This document shows positions 37,444-47,300 of a stretch of DNA of 64,000 nt, in pieces. Below the pieces are notes generated by a model. It did not search any database, was not told the DNA's origin, and worked only from the letters and a program-made list of their open reading frames with translations. Source of the stretch: CAWGMT01 sp963823675 (lineage in GTDB: Bacteria; Planctomycetota; Planctomycetia; Isosphaerales; Isosphaeraceae); contig CAWGMT010000015.1 in the NCBI GenBank assembly GCA_963823675.1, forward strand, positions 186,001 through 250,000, read 5' to 3'. Position numbers and translations under genes: made by a program. The number at the start of each line of letters is the position of its first letter. The first letter of the stretch is position 1.

Positions 37444-40400
37444 TCAAGGCTTCGATTCTCGCCTGGGGCTTTCCTCCTTCTTGCCCGCTAGCTTCGGTTG
37501 GTCGGTCACGCCCAGCAACGCCGCGGCCTCGGCGCGGAGACGAAGCAGCCGCCTCGCGGACATGCTCCGAGGTCGTGCAATCGCTAGAGTTGCCGCGGTC
37601 CCGGCGCGGAGACCGAGCGGCGCTTCGCTCGCTGCATCATTCTGTTCCATGCCGGCGACGGCCTTGTCGTACCACTTGCGGGCTTCGCTCTTGTCGTCCT
37701 TCCGCCAGTAGGCCATGGCCAGAAAGAGCCATCGGCCGGCGTCCGCGGCTGAGTCCAATTCCATCGCGTGCTCGAGAGCCGCAATCGCGGCATTGCAGTC
37801 GCCGGCGCGATACTGGGCGATGCCGAGGAAATTCCAGTAGAGGGAGACGCGCGGGGCCAGCTCCACAGCCTTCCTCGCCGACCGGATGGCGGCGTCGGGA
37901 TCCCGGACCAGCGGCTCCGGACAGAGGGCGAGCACCGCAGCCAGGATCGCGTGGGCCTCGACTGGGTTCGGAGTTTCCGCCCTTAACTTTTCCGCCTCAG
38001 TGATCCCACGCTGGTAAGCGCCAACGGCGTCTTCATGTCGGCCCATTTCGTGGAGCAACGCTCCCAGCTTGCAATAAAGGTGAGAGAGATTTCTGAAAAA
38101 GACTCGTTCACCCGGCCGATCGGCGAACATCTTCGCGCAGACGGCGATACTGTGGCGGAGCGCGTCCTCCGCCTCGGCCGAGCGGCCCAAAGCGAATAAC
38201 GAGTCGCTCAGCAACTCATAGGCTAAACTCAACCGCCGGCCGTGTTCTCCGACACTCGGGAAGTCCTCGAGCAACCTGCTATGGATGTCAATGGCCTTTC
38301 GGTAGAGTGGCACGGCCTTGGCGGGCTCTCCGTAGTGGTCCAGCACATTACCGACGTCGACCTGAATGTGAGCGAGCCCGGCCAGGTAACCGGGGGAACG
38401 CGGCTCGCTTACCGCGAGCTTCTCTCTCAGGTTCAGCGCTCTGCGAAGCTCCTCTTCCGCTTCTCGCCATCGGTCGTTCGCAATCAACCCGCGGCCCAGC
38501 CAATGACGGATGTGAGCCTCGTCGTCAAGGTCCTCAAGTCCAGTCGGTGGGTGGTCGCCTCGAAACTCCTTCAAGATCGCCAAAGCGCGGCGGTGGTGGG
38601 TCTCGGCTTCATGGAATCGCTCCGCTTCGATGATCGCATTTCCCAGATCGACGTGAGCTCGTGCCAGACGGCGATGGTATTCCGGACTCGTGGGAAATTC
38701 GCTCAGGAGCTTCTCACGGAGTTCCAGCTCCTTGTGACGTTCGGCGACCGACTCGTCGGCCCGGTTCATAAAGAGATACGAGAGGGCCAGAAGGGCATGG
38801 CCGTCGGCCAGGTCTCGACGGTATTCCGGTTTGTTGGGAAGCTCGGACGCGAGCTGCTCCAAAAGCGCGATGGCCTGTCGAGCGGCCGGCTCGCCTTGAT
38901 GCGGTTGCCCGACGCCAAGCGTCGGCAACTGATAGATAGAGGCCACGCGCAGGCAGGCTCGCGCCGTCTCGTACCGCACGGCGGGGTCCAGGCCCCTCTC
39001 CTTGATGAACCCTTGGTAGAACTCCAGGGCTTCCAGCAGCAGGGCTCGGCGCACCTGGTCGGTCCGCGGGACGTCTGCGAGATCCTCGGCCGCTTTCGTG
39101 AACATCCGGTCGACGACGTTGCGCGCCTTGCGGAAGCTCACCTCGGCGCGGCCCTTTTCTTCGTCGGCCCGCTTCTTCTCCGCCTGGATCCGCAGGTTTC
39201 CGAACGCCAGTCCGACCACGGACAGGATCATGGACAGGCCGATCGAAGCCCCGGCAGTCGCCATGATCGACCGATGCCGCCGCGACCACTTCACGACGTG
39301 CTCGAACCAGGTCGGCTGCTTGGCCTCGATCGGCTTGTCGTCAAGGAAACGTCGCAGGTCGTCGGCCAGCCCTTGCGCCGTCGTGTAGCGCAGTTCCGGC
39401 TCCTTGTTCATCGCCTTGAGCAGGATTGTCTCCAGCTCGCGGGGGATCGACGGGTTAAGCCGACGCGGCGGGATCGGCTCGTCGTGGGCGATCTTGCGGA
39501 GGACTTCCTGCCGGTCCTGTCCCTCAATTGCCGGCCGCAGCGTCACCAGCTCATAGAGCGTCGCCCCCAGCGAGTAAATGTCGGTCCGATGGTCCAGGTA
39601 GCCTCGCTTCGCGAGCGCCTGCTCGGGGCTCATGTAGCGGAGCGTGCCCAGCAGGTCCCCGGTGATCGTCAGGCCGGCGTCGTCCTGAAGCCGGGCCAGG
39701 CCGAAATCGGTGACCCAGAGGTTGCCCTGGACGTCCAGCAAGAGGTTGGCCGGCTTGATGTCGCGGTGCACGATGCCGACCTTGTGCGCGTGGTCGAGCG
39801 CCTCGGCCGCCTGGATGCCCAGCGCGGCGGTGGCGCGGCAGTACTCGCGGGTGCGGGCGGAGGCGGGCGTCGCGGAGCGGACGGTCTGGGGCCGCGGCTC
39901 GAACGGAGTGTCGCAAGCTGGAGACCTGCGGTCGGCGGGCGCCGCGGGGTCGTTTGTTGGGCGCGGGTCTCCGGGCACCCGAAGGGTCGCCGCCCGCTCA
40001 GTGACCGAAGGTCTCCCCTCGTCCCCGGCGCCGCCCGATGCAGGAGACCTGCGGTCGGGCATCCCGGCGGGGTCAGGAGACCCGCGCCAAACGAACAGAG
40101 ACCTGCGGTCGGCGGGGTCGGCACCGACGCTTCGCGTGCCCGCAGACCTATGCCGAGCCTGAGCCCGTTCCCCCCTCATCCGGCCCTCCGGGCCACCTTC
40201 CCCCCGCGTGGAGGAAGAGCCGGATGCGCGGCGGACGGGTGGCGGCTCCTCAAGTCTTCTGCGTTCGGCAATTGCCTGAGCGAGGGTCTGGCCGTCGATG
40301 AACTGCATCGCGTAGTAGTGGACGCCGCGCTCGCAGCCCACCGAGTAAACCGGGACGATGTGCGTGTGGTGGAGCTGGGCCGCGGCCAGCGCCTCGGTCT

Positions 40401-40818
40401 GGAACCGACGGAGCTGCGTCGGGTCCATCGCCGCCGCGAACGGGAGCACTTTGAGTGCCACCCGGCGATTCAAGGAAAGCTGCACTGCCTCATACACGAC
40501 CCCCATGCCCCCGCGGCCCACCTCGGCGATCAACCGGAAGTCGCCTAGCTCGCCGATGCCGGACTCGGTCTCGCCTTCGATCCGTGCGACCGCCTTCTCA
40601 TCGACGGCCAAGGGCGGCGCGGTCAGCGATGCCTGGCGGATGAATTCGAGGCTGGCCAGGCACGCCTCCAGGTCCTCGGCCAGCTCGGGATATTCGGCCA
40701 AGAGGACATCCCGCGGCGGCGCATTGCCCTCCTGGGCGGCGGCGAGGTAGGCGTCGAGGACCTCGACCAGCCGGACTTCGCTCGGGGATTGGGCCTTACT
40801 TTGCGTCAGTCTCGTCAT
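37444..40818 (-). CDS. Ser/Thr protein kinase with TM segment and C-terminal TPR array
   Basis: 1,124 residues, unbroken. An N-terminal helical region (LDAYLAAAQEGNAPPRDVLLAEYP) precedes the kinase: GRGGMGVVYEA (about 101-111), VALKV (Lys 123), HRDIKPANLL (351-360), DFGLA (371-375), YMSPEQALAKR, HRTDIYSLGATLYEL. A TM segment lies at about 518-540, followed by some ten TPR units to about residue 1070 and an Arg/Ala tail. Between the kinase lobes, residues about 195-320 are a Pro/Arg/Asp-rich insert made of dispersed repeat DNA. The usual role is phosphorylation in response to envelope signals, with TPRs binding partners. It lies 3' to the ECF sigma gene on the same strand, separated by the transposase island. 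Confidence 0.88.
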   Translation of the reverse strand: MTRLTQSKAQSPSEVRLVEVLDAYLAAAQEGNAPPRDVLLAEYPELAEDLEACLASLEFIRQASLTAPPLAVDEKAVARIEGETESGIGELGDFRLIAEVGRGGMGVVYEAVQLSLNRRVALKVLPFAAAMDPTQLRRFQTEALAAAQLHHTHIVPVYSVGCERGVHYYAMQFIDGQTLAQAIAERRRLEEPPPVRRASGSSSTRGEGGPEGRMRGERAQARHRSAGTRSVGADPADRRSLFVWRGSPDPAGMPDRRSPASGGAGDEGRPSVTERAATLRVPGDPRPTNDPAAPADRRSPACDTPFEPRPQTVRSATPASARTREYCRATAALGIQAAEALDHAHKVGIVHRDIKPANLLLDVQGNLWVTDFGLARLQDDAGLTITGDLLGTLRYMSPEQALAKRGYLDHRTDIYSLGATLYELVTLRPAIEGQDRQEVLRKIAHDEPIPPRRLNPSIPRELETILLKAMNKEPELRYTTAQGLADDLRRFLDDKPIEAKQPTWFEHVVKWSRRHRSIMATAGASIGLSMILSVVGLAFGNLRIQAEKKRADEEKGRAEVSFRKARNVVDRMFTKAAEDLADVPRTDQVRRALLLEALEFYQGFIKERGLDPAVRYETARACLRVASIYQLPTLGVGQPHQGEPAARQAIALLEQLASELPNKPEYRRDLADGHALLALSYLFMNRADESVAERHKELELREKLLSEFPTSPEYHRRLARAHVDLGNAIIEAERFHEAETHHRRALAILKEFRGDHPPTGLEDLDDEAHIRHWLGRGLIANDRWREAEEELRRALNLREKLAVSEPRSPGYLAGLAHIQVDVGNVLDHYGEPAKAVPLYRKAIDIHSRLLEDFPSVGEHGRRLSLAYELLSDSLFALGRSAEAEDALRHSIAVCAKMFADRPGERVFFRNLSHLYCKLGALLHEMGRHEDAVGAYQRGITEAEKLRAETPNPVEAHAILAAVLALCPEPLVRDPDAAIRSARKAVELAPRVSLYWNFLGIAQYRAGDCNAAIAALEHAMELDSAADAGRWLFLAMAYWRKDDKSEARKWYDKAVAGMEQNDAASEAPLGLRAGTAATLAIARPRSMSARRLLRLRAEAAALLGVTDQPKLAGKKEESPRRESKP
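39859..40236. repeat. Dispersed-repeat DNA inserted in frame between the two kinase lobes
   Basis: GAGACCTGCGGTCGG occurs three times (39921-39935, 40044-40058, 40098-40112) with GGGTCTCC/GGAGACCC partners. The right end holds the phrase CCTCATCCGGCCCTCCGG typical of intergenic repeats. In frame it encodes SPDPAGMPDRRSP-like peptide between AIAERRRLEEPPP and AALGIQAAEALDHAHK. Related kinases often have a Pro-rich linker here, so the kinase fold is probably undisturbed. Confidence 0.65.
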
Positions 40819-41207
40819 TTGTCCGTTGTCCGTGGTCCGTCAATCAGCAAATGATGCACGACCTCAAGCCAAACACCTCGATCGCGGAATTCATACTAAC
40901 CCGACGCGCAAGCGAGGGCCGTATTTTTCCTAGACGAAGGCAGTCTGCCGACATGTCCGTAGAGCACCCTCGCCTGCGCGTTTTGGTGTTGCGCTGTTCT
41001 GGAATTGGCCCCAGGGGCCGCAACAAATCAGCCCAGGGCAACGCCCTCGTCGTTCCGCACAAGTTTTCGTCATTCTGGACAATTTAGGAAATACAGAGAA
41101 TATCATGTGATATTGCCAGTCTGGAACATCCGGGTTAGCTTCTCCCCACCTGGCACGACGCACAGGCCGGAGAGCCCGCCGCTCGGTCTTCGCCATCGGA
41201 TGGTCCT
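40819..41207. other. Repeat-filled intergenic stretch left of the transposase
   Basis: No gene. It holds an ACTAACCCGACGCGC-type repeat (40895-40918) and the left arm (40977-41066) of a long inverted repeat whose other arm is at 42977-43067. The last 140 nt before the transposase ATG show nothing I recognise; no short terminal inverted repeat could be defined. Confidence 0.6.
40895..41066. repeat. Left repeat cluster flanking the transposase
   Basis: 40895-40918 is the ACTAACCCGACGCGC... repeat that yields LTRRASEG in translation. ACATGTCCGTAGAGC lies at about 40951-40965. 40977-41066 is the reverse complement of 42977-43067 with a few mismatches (shared core AGCCCAGGGCAACGCCCTCG). Copies of these phrases also occur at 43100-43144. 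Confidence 0.7.
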
Positions 41208-42705
41208 ATGCAAGAATGGATTCTCCAAGAAGCGGCCACAGCCGACTTCAGTGACGAGCGCCTCGACCGACGATTTCGGATCGTCCTCGATACGATGAGC
41301 GAAAAGCCGTCCCTGAAATTCCCCGCCGGCTGCAATGGCCGCAAGGAAATGGAGGCGGCCTACCGATTCCTCGACAACGATAAGGTCGAGAAGGAAAAAG
41401 TCTTCGCCCCGCACCTGAGCGCCACCTTGGAGCGAATCCGCGCGGAAAAGGTTGTGCTGATTCCTCAGGACACGACCGAACTCGACGTCACTCGGCCTAA
41501 CGAGATCATGGTGGGAGCTGGACCGCTTAACGACGAGTCGCGCGTGGGGTTTTTCGACCATGCGCTCCTCGCCTACACGCCCGAGGGGGTCCCACTGGGG
41601 GTGGTTGCGGCGGAGATTTGGGCGCGGGACTTCGACGGCTTCGACAAGAGCGCCGACCAAAAGCGGGCCGAGCGCCGCGCCAAGTCGATCGAAGAGAAGG
41701 AGAGCCATCGCTGGCTGGCGGGATACCGCGAAGCGTGCCGCGTTGCGCAGGAGCGCCGGACACGCTCGTCGTTTGTCTCTCCGACAGCGAGGGGGACATC
41801 TATGAGTGCGTCTTGGAGGGCCAAAAGGAAACGGACGGTCCCAAGGCCGATTGGATTTTTCGGGCCTGTCAGGACCGCGCCTTGATCGTGGACGACGGCG
41901 CGCCCCCGATTGCCCGACGAAGCTGCGTGCTCGACTTGCGAGCACCCCGATCCTCAGCCACCTGACGGTTCATGCCCGAGAGCGGCAGCCCAAATCGAAG
42001 GACAATCGCAAACGGAAGCAAGCCCGAGAGGCGCGCACGGCTGAACTGACGGTTCAAGCGGCGCGGGTGAAGCTGCGCGGGCCCGACCGTCCGGGAGGTA
42101 AGCTGCCCGACATCGAGGTCAACTGCGTGCTGGTTACCGAGCCCAACCCACCCGAAGGTGCAGAGCCGATCGAATGGGTGCTGCTGACCAGTTTGCCGAT
42201 CGATACGGTTGAGCAAGTGCTCACAATCATCAAATTCTACTGCGGCCGTTGGGGGATCGAGATCTATTTCCGGATTCTCAAATCCGGCTGCAAGGTCGAG
42301 GAGTCCCAGTTGCATACTGCCGAGCGATTCTTGCCCTACCTGGCGTTGTGCATGATCGTCGCGTGGCGTATCCAGTACCTGGTGATGCTTGGCCGGGAAT
42401 GCCCGGATCTGCCCTGTGACATTGCTTTCGACGACGATGAATGGAAGACGGCGTACGCGGTTGTCAAAAACCAACCGCCTCCCAAGAAACCTCCGTCGCT
42501 CAAAATGATGATCAGTCTGGTGGCATCGTTGGGAGGGTACCTGGGACGCAAGGGAGACGGGGAACCCGGGCCGAAGGCCCTTTGGGTCGGCCTCCAGCGT
42601 TTGACAGATCTGGTCCGCGGATGGCGCGCTTTCGCCCGGCACGGCGACGTCCAAGCCGATGCGGTTCCGGCAGCCGAGCCACCGGCAGGCCAGCCACCGG
42701 GCTGA
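41208..42705 (+). mobile_element. IS4-family (Tn5-like) transposase gene, inactivated by two frameshifts
   Basis: Three frames join into one DDE transposase of about 500 residues. Frame one (41208-about 41755) has the Tn5-type DNA-binding start DFSDERLDRRF, EAAYRFLDNDKV and the first Asp in LIPQDTTELD. Frame two (about 41755-41930) has the second Asp in VCLSDSEGDIYE. Frame three (to 42705) has YCGRWGIEIYFRILKSGCKVEE with the catalytic Glu, followed by LALCMIVAWRIQYL. All DDE residues are present but in different frames, so it is probably non-functional as sequenced; one or both shifts could be sequencing errors. Flanking arms at 40977 and 42977 are inverted copies of a genomic repeat, not evident IS ends. 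Confidence 0.8.
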
Positions 42706-43230
42706 GTGTCGGTTTTGCGTCCGGCCTGACCTGGGGCTGATCGCGCCGGCGGCGGATGGGCTGCTTTCAACCAAAAGTTGCACCACCCTCGGCGAATTAG
42801 CCAAACCCCTCACCCCTCCTGACAAGCCCGACCGTCTGGCGCCGGCCAACATCGCCTGGGCCACAGCCTTTGCGCCGCCACGGGCGTGGCCACGCTCCGC
42901 GTTCATACCACCGGGTCCCATTCCGCGCCCACCTGTTCGGTTCGGGATCTTTGAAGCGGGGCTCCGCGGCCCGCGCGAACTTGTGTGGAACGACGAGGGC
43001 GTCGCCCTGGGCTGATCTGTGGTTGCCCCTTCGGGGCGGACAAATAGCGCAACACCAAAACTTGCGCATCGGGTTAGTGTGAACCCCGCCGCTGCCTCCC
43101 TGAACATGTCCGTAGAGCCCCCCTCGCTTCCGCGTCGGATTAGTGTGAAGTCCGGCAAAGGCGTAGATCTTTCCACGGGCAGCGATTCCTTCAACTGACC
43201 ACGGACAAAGGACAAAGGACAAAGGACTAC
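42706..43230. other. Repeat-filled intergenic stretch right of the transposase
   Basis: No gene on either strand; long reading frames here are translations of repeats. It contains the right inverted-repeat arm (42977-43067), a truncated repeat at 43061-43078 (GGGTTAGTGTGAA) and another full repeat at 43121-43144. ACAAAGGAC occurs in tandem at about 43203-43225. Confidence 0.6.
42977..43144. repeat. Right repeat cluster flanking the transposase
   Basis: 42977-43067 is the inverted partner of 40977-41066. GGTTAGTGTGAA at 43072-43083 and GATTAGTGTGAA at 43138-43149 end two copies of the same short repeat, and the sequence at about 21-33 of the window (GATTAGTGTGA) looks like a further copy end. 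Confidence 0.7.
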
Positions 43231-43845
43231 TCACATTCTCGTCTCGATCAGGGGGCGAAGCTTCTTCAAGGCCCGTGCCCACAGCAGGCGGACGGCCCCC
43301 GGGCTGCGGCCCATCGCGCGGGCGACCTCGTCCCAATCCCGGCCCTCCAGGGTCCGGAGCACGACCACTTCCCGGTGGTCCGCGGCCAGTTCGGCCAGGG
43401 CATCCGCCAGGATGATACTCAATTCGCGGCGCTGGGCCGACTGGCTGGGCGAATTCCCGTTGGGAGCGACCAGGTTGAGCACGACACGCGACGTCGCGCC
43501 GAAGAAATCGTCCAGCGACTGCTCGCGCTTCACCGAGCGGCCGCCGCCCACCTTGAATCGGCGGACCAGGTCGGCCAGGTTCCGCGTCAAGATCCGGCGC
43601 AGCCAGGCGATCAGCTCCACCTCGGTCTGGCCCTCGAACTGTTCGAAGTGTTGATGGGCCTTGATCAGCGTTTCCTGGACCAGGTCGCTGGGGTCCGCCT
43701 TGCCCCGCAGCGAGGCGTCGATCCCGGTGCGGGCCAGCAGCCGCAAGTAGTTGCGATACGACTCCAGCAGCCGGTCGAGGGCGCCCGGGGCCTGGCGGCG
43801 TGCCTCCTCGATCATCCGCACAATGATGGGATCCCCTTCGACCAT
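43231..43845 (-). CDS. ECF-type RNA polymerase sigma factor
   Basis: 204 residues from ATG 43845, with GGGGAGGGACC just upstream. Sigma region 2 is GALDRLLESYRNYLRLLA...ADPSDLVQETLIKAHQHFEQF; region 4 is LAADHREVVVLRTLEGRDWDEVARAM, then GRSPGAVRLLWARALKKLRPL, a canonical recognition helix. No anti-sigma gene adjoins it. Planctomycete ECF factors of this kind frequently neighbour Ser/Thr kinase genes, and here kinases flank it on both sides; phosphorylation control is the accepted hypothesis but cannot be seen in the sequence. The in-frame extension to 43950 lacks similarity. Confidence 0.88.
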   Translation of the reverse strand: MVEGDPIIVRMIEEARRQAPGALDRLLESYRNYLRLLARTGIDASLRGKADPSDLVQETLIKAHQHFEQFEGQTEVELIAWLRRILTRNLADLVRRFKVGGGRSVKREQSLDDFFGATSRVVLNLVAPNGNSPSQSAQRRELSIILADALAELAADHREVVVLRTLEGRDWDEVARAMGRSPGAVRLLWARALKKLRPLIETRM

Positions 43846-44340
43846 GGGCGGTCCCTCCCCGGACCGGTCCCGCCTGGCTCGACCCTGCAACACGACATTT
43901 CCCTGACGCGTTAATGTATAGGACGCAACGTTCTTCCAAAACGCACGCACAAAATCGTTCGAAAGAGAATTTCATGAATTTCCGGGGCGAGGTACTCTGG
44001 GCAATCGAAGGCAGAGGGCGAGATGATCTTGGCCGAGGCGCCGTTTCTATTCGGAGTTCCGAATACCATCGGAACAAGAAACAAAGAACTCGGACCTATG
44101 CGCTGCTTGGCGTTTCTTGCCGTCTCGAATCTCGACGGCGATTCCCCGATCTGAGATGATGGGAAAGGCATCCGGAAAGAGTCTTGCACGAGCATCGTTG
44201 TCCTTTGCTGCGTTGCCATTCGAACCCCGGCGAGAGTAATTTCTTCGGAGTCGTCAAGGATAATGAAACGGCGCTCGTTCTGAGCCCGTCTCGAAGAGGC
44301 CGACGTCCAACCTCCGAACCCGTGCGACGATGAGGAGGCC
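43846..44340. other. Divergent intergenic region between sigma factor and kinase-CHAT gene
   Basis: About 495 nt without a gene. It must hold both promoters. On the minus strand a TATACA box lies about 70 nt upstream of the sigma gene (near 43915), but no convincing -35 partner was found. Confidence 0.5.
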
Positions 44341-47300
44341 ATGAGCCAACCCGGGGTCTTGCACCTACGCTGTCCGCACTGCCACAACCCGATCGAGCTG
44401 GTCGAGGTGCCCCAGTCCGAGGAGGTCGTCTGCCCGTCGTGTGGGTCGACCTTTCATGTCACCTCCGGCAGCCCGGCGGCGAGCACTGTGACATATGAGC
44501 CGGGGCCTCGCACCTTCGACCGCTTCGAGCTGCATTACGCCCTGGGCACCGGAGCGTTCGGCACTGTCTGGAAGGCGCGCGACCGTAAGCTCGACCGCAT
44601 GATCGCCCTCAAGATCCCGCGCACCGGCAGCCTCGGCACTGCCGCCGAACGCGACCGCTTCGTCCGGGAGGCCCGCGCCGCAGCGCAGCTACGGCACGAG
44701 TCGATCGTCGCCGTCCACGAGGTCGGCGAGCACGAGGGGCAGTCCTTCATCGTCAGCGAGTTCGTCGACGGGGTAAGCCTGGCAGAGTGGCTGACGGCAA
44801 AGGCACCCACGTTCCGCGAGGCGGCTGCTTGGGTCGCCGAGGTTGCCGACGCCCTCCAGTACGCTCACGACCACGGCGTGATACACCGCGACGTGAAACC
44901 CTCGAACCTGATCCTTGACCGAAACGGCCGCCTGCACGTCATGGACTTCGGCCTGGCCAAGCGTGACGCCGGCGAGGTCACGATGACGCTCGATGGCCAG
45001 GTCCTTGGCACTCCCGCCTACATGGCCCCCGAGCAGATCGAAAAGGCCCACCAGGTCAACGGCCGGGCCGATGTGTACGCCCTCGGGGTCGTCCTCTACC
45101 GCCTGCTGACCGGGGAGCTGCCCTTCCGCGGCACGACCCGGATGCTGCTCGAACAGGTGCGCCTCGACGAGCCCCGGCCGCCCCGCAAGCTCAACGATCG
45201 CATCCCCCGCGACCTGGAGACGGTTTGCCTCAAGGCCATGGCCAAGGAGCCCGGTCGCAGATACCCTACGGCTCGAGAGTTATCTGAGGATCTACGTCGA
45301 TTTCTCAGCGGCGAGGCGATTCGTGCCCGGCGAACAGGTCGAATCGAGCAACTGTCAAGGTGGTGCCGCCGAAACCCGACGATTGCGGCCACCAGTTTCA
45401 TCGCCTTGATCGCCTTGGTCGCCGCAACTCTGATCTCCGTGGCATACGGGTTGCAGCGATCGCGGACCGCGGAAAAGGAGAAGGAACTGCGAATTGCGGC
45501 TGATCTCGAACGCGAGATCGCCCAAAAAGTGAGCGCCTTTCTCGTGGACGATCTGCTGTCCGAGGCAATGCCGGAGCGGAAATTGGGACGTCGCGTGACA
45601 GTCGAAGAACTTCTCGATCGTGCAGCCGAGAAAATCGGGAAATCGTCGGTCGGCAATCCTGAATTTGACGCGCGAATCCACTCGGTCGTCGGTAACGCTT
45701 ATCGTAAACTGGGCGTGTATGACAAAGCAGACAGCCACTTGCGGAAGGCACTGGAAATCCGGTCCCGAAATCCTGGTTCGGAGCGATCCTCAATGCTTCA
45801 GAGCAGGCGTGATCTGGCGATCACGTACCAGGCGATGGGACAATTGGAAGAAGCCGAAGCCATCCTGCGCAGGATCCTCGATGAGCAAAAGGTTGGGGCG
45901 ACCAACGGTAATACCGAGTTACTTGGGATATCAAATGACCTCGCAAGACTAATTTTTGAAAGAGGCAATCTTGATGAGGCCGAGGCGCTCCTTCGCAATT
46001 CGTTGCGGCGACAGCTCGGTGTACTTGGAGAGAACCACCCCGACACGGCCGCCAGCTACGACACGCTGGCTACGATCTTGACCGCTCAGGGTCGGTATCT
46101 TGAGGCCGAAATAGCGATTCGCAAGGCCCTGGACACCCGGCGGAAGTATTTGGCAAAGAACCACCCCGACACCGCGTATGGCTACGACAACCTTGCCAGC
46201 AACTTGAGTGCGCGGGGAAGGCACGCCGAGGCCCAGCCGTTTTTCGAGCAGGCGCTTGAGATCCGCAGAAGTGTGCTGGGCACGGAACACCCCGACACCG
46301 CCCTCAGCTACAACAACGTGGCGAAGAACCTGAACGCGCAGGGGAAGTACGCCCAGGCCCAGCCGCTCTTTGACAAGGCGCTGGAGATCCGCCGCCGAGT
46401 GCTTACGGACGAGCACCCCGCCACCGCCGACAGCTACAACACTGTGGCGCTCAACCTCAACGCTCAAGGGCAGTACGCCCAGGCGCAACCTTTGTACGAG
46501 AAGGCGCTGGAGATCCGCCGCCGTCGGCTCACCGACGACCACCCTGAGACCGCCGCAAGCTATGTTGGCGTGGCGTTCAACCTTAGCGCCCAGGGGAAGT
46601 ATGTTGCCGCTCAAGCGCTCTTCGAGAAGGCACTGGAGATCCGCCGCCGCCGACTCAGCGACGACCACCCCGACACCGCCGCTAGTTACGGTGCTGTGGC
46701 GCTCAACCTCGGCGCCCAGGGGCAGTACCTCGCTGCGCGGGACCGATGGAAGAATGCGGTGAAGAGCCAGGATGCGGCGCGGAAACGGGTCGCCTTCACC
46801 GGCCTGGATCGCGCCGAAGCTGAGAAGCCATTGCGACCCGCCTTGGCCGCCGTGCTGGCCCGACTTGGTCAGCCTGCCGAGGCATGGCAAGCGCTGGAGG
46901 AAGACCTTGGCCGCGGCCTACTCGACGAACTGGCCGCCCGCCAGGACCGGCGGCTCGCTCCTTTTGAGCGAACCCGACTCCGCGAATTGACCATGGACCT
47001 GGACCAGCTCGACCGGCTGGTGGACACGACACCCAAGGAACTCGACCAGGCCGAACGGGCGACGCGCTTTGAAGAGCTGAAACGCCAGCGCGAGGCGGCG
47101 AGCATCGCCCTGGGCGAGTTCCAGACCAAACTCGTCGGGAAGTACGGAGCTCTGGCGGGCCAGGTCGCCAGGCTGAATGAAATTCAGGCCGCCTTGCCCG
47201 CGGACGCCGCTCTGGTCACCTGGGTGGATATCCCGCCTCCAGGGCCGAATGCGGCGGACCCCGACGGCGAACACTGGGGCGTGGTCGTCCGCTCCCGCGG

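Noticed and set aside
38242..40548. 768-codon plus-strand frame
   Set aside because: Antisense to the intact kinase-TPR gene; no family motif.
41869..43215. 448-codon minus-strand frame right of the transposase
   Set aside because: It consists of antisense transposase and dispersed repeats (FTLIRRGSEGG, ALVVPHKF-like), not a gene.
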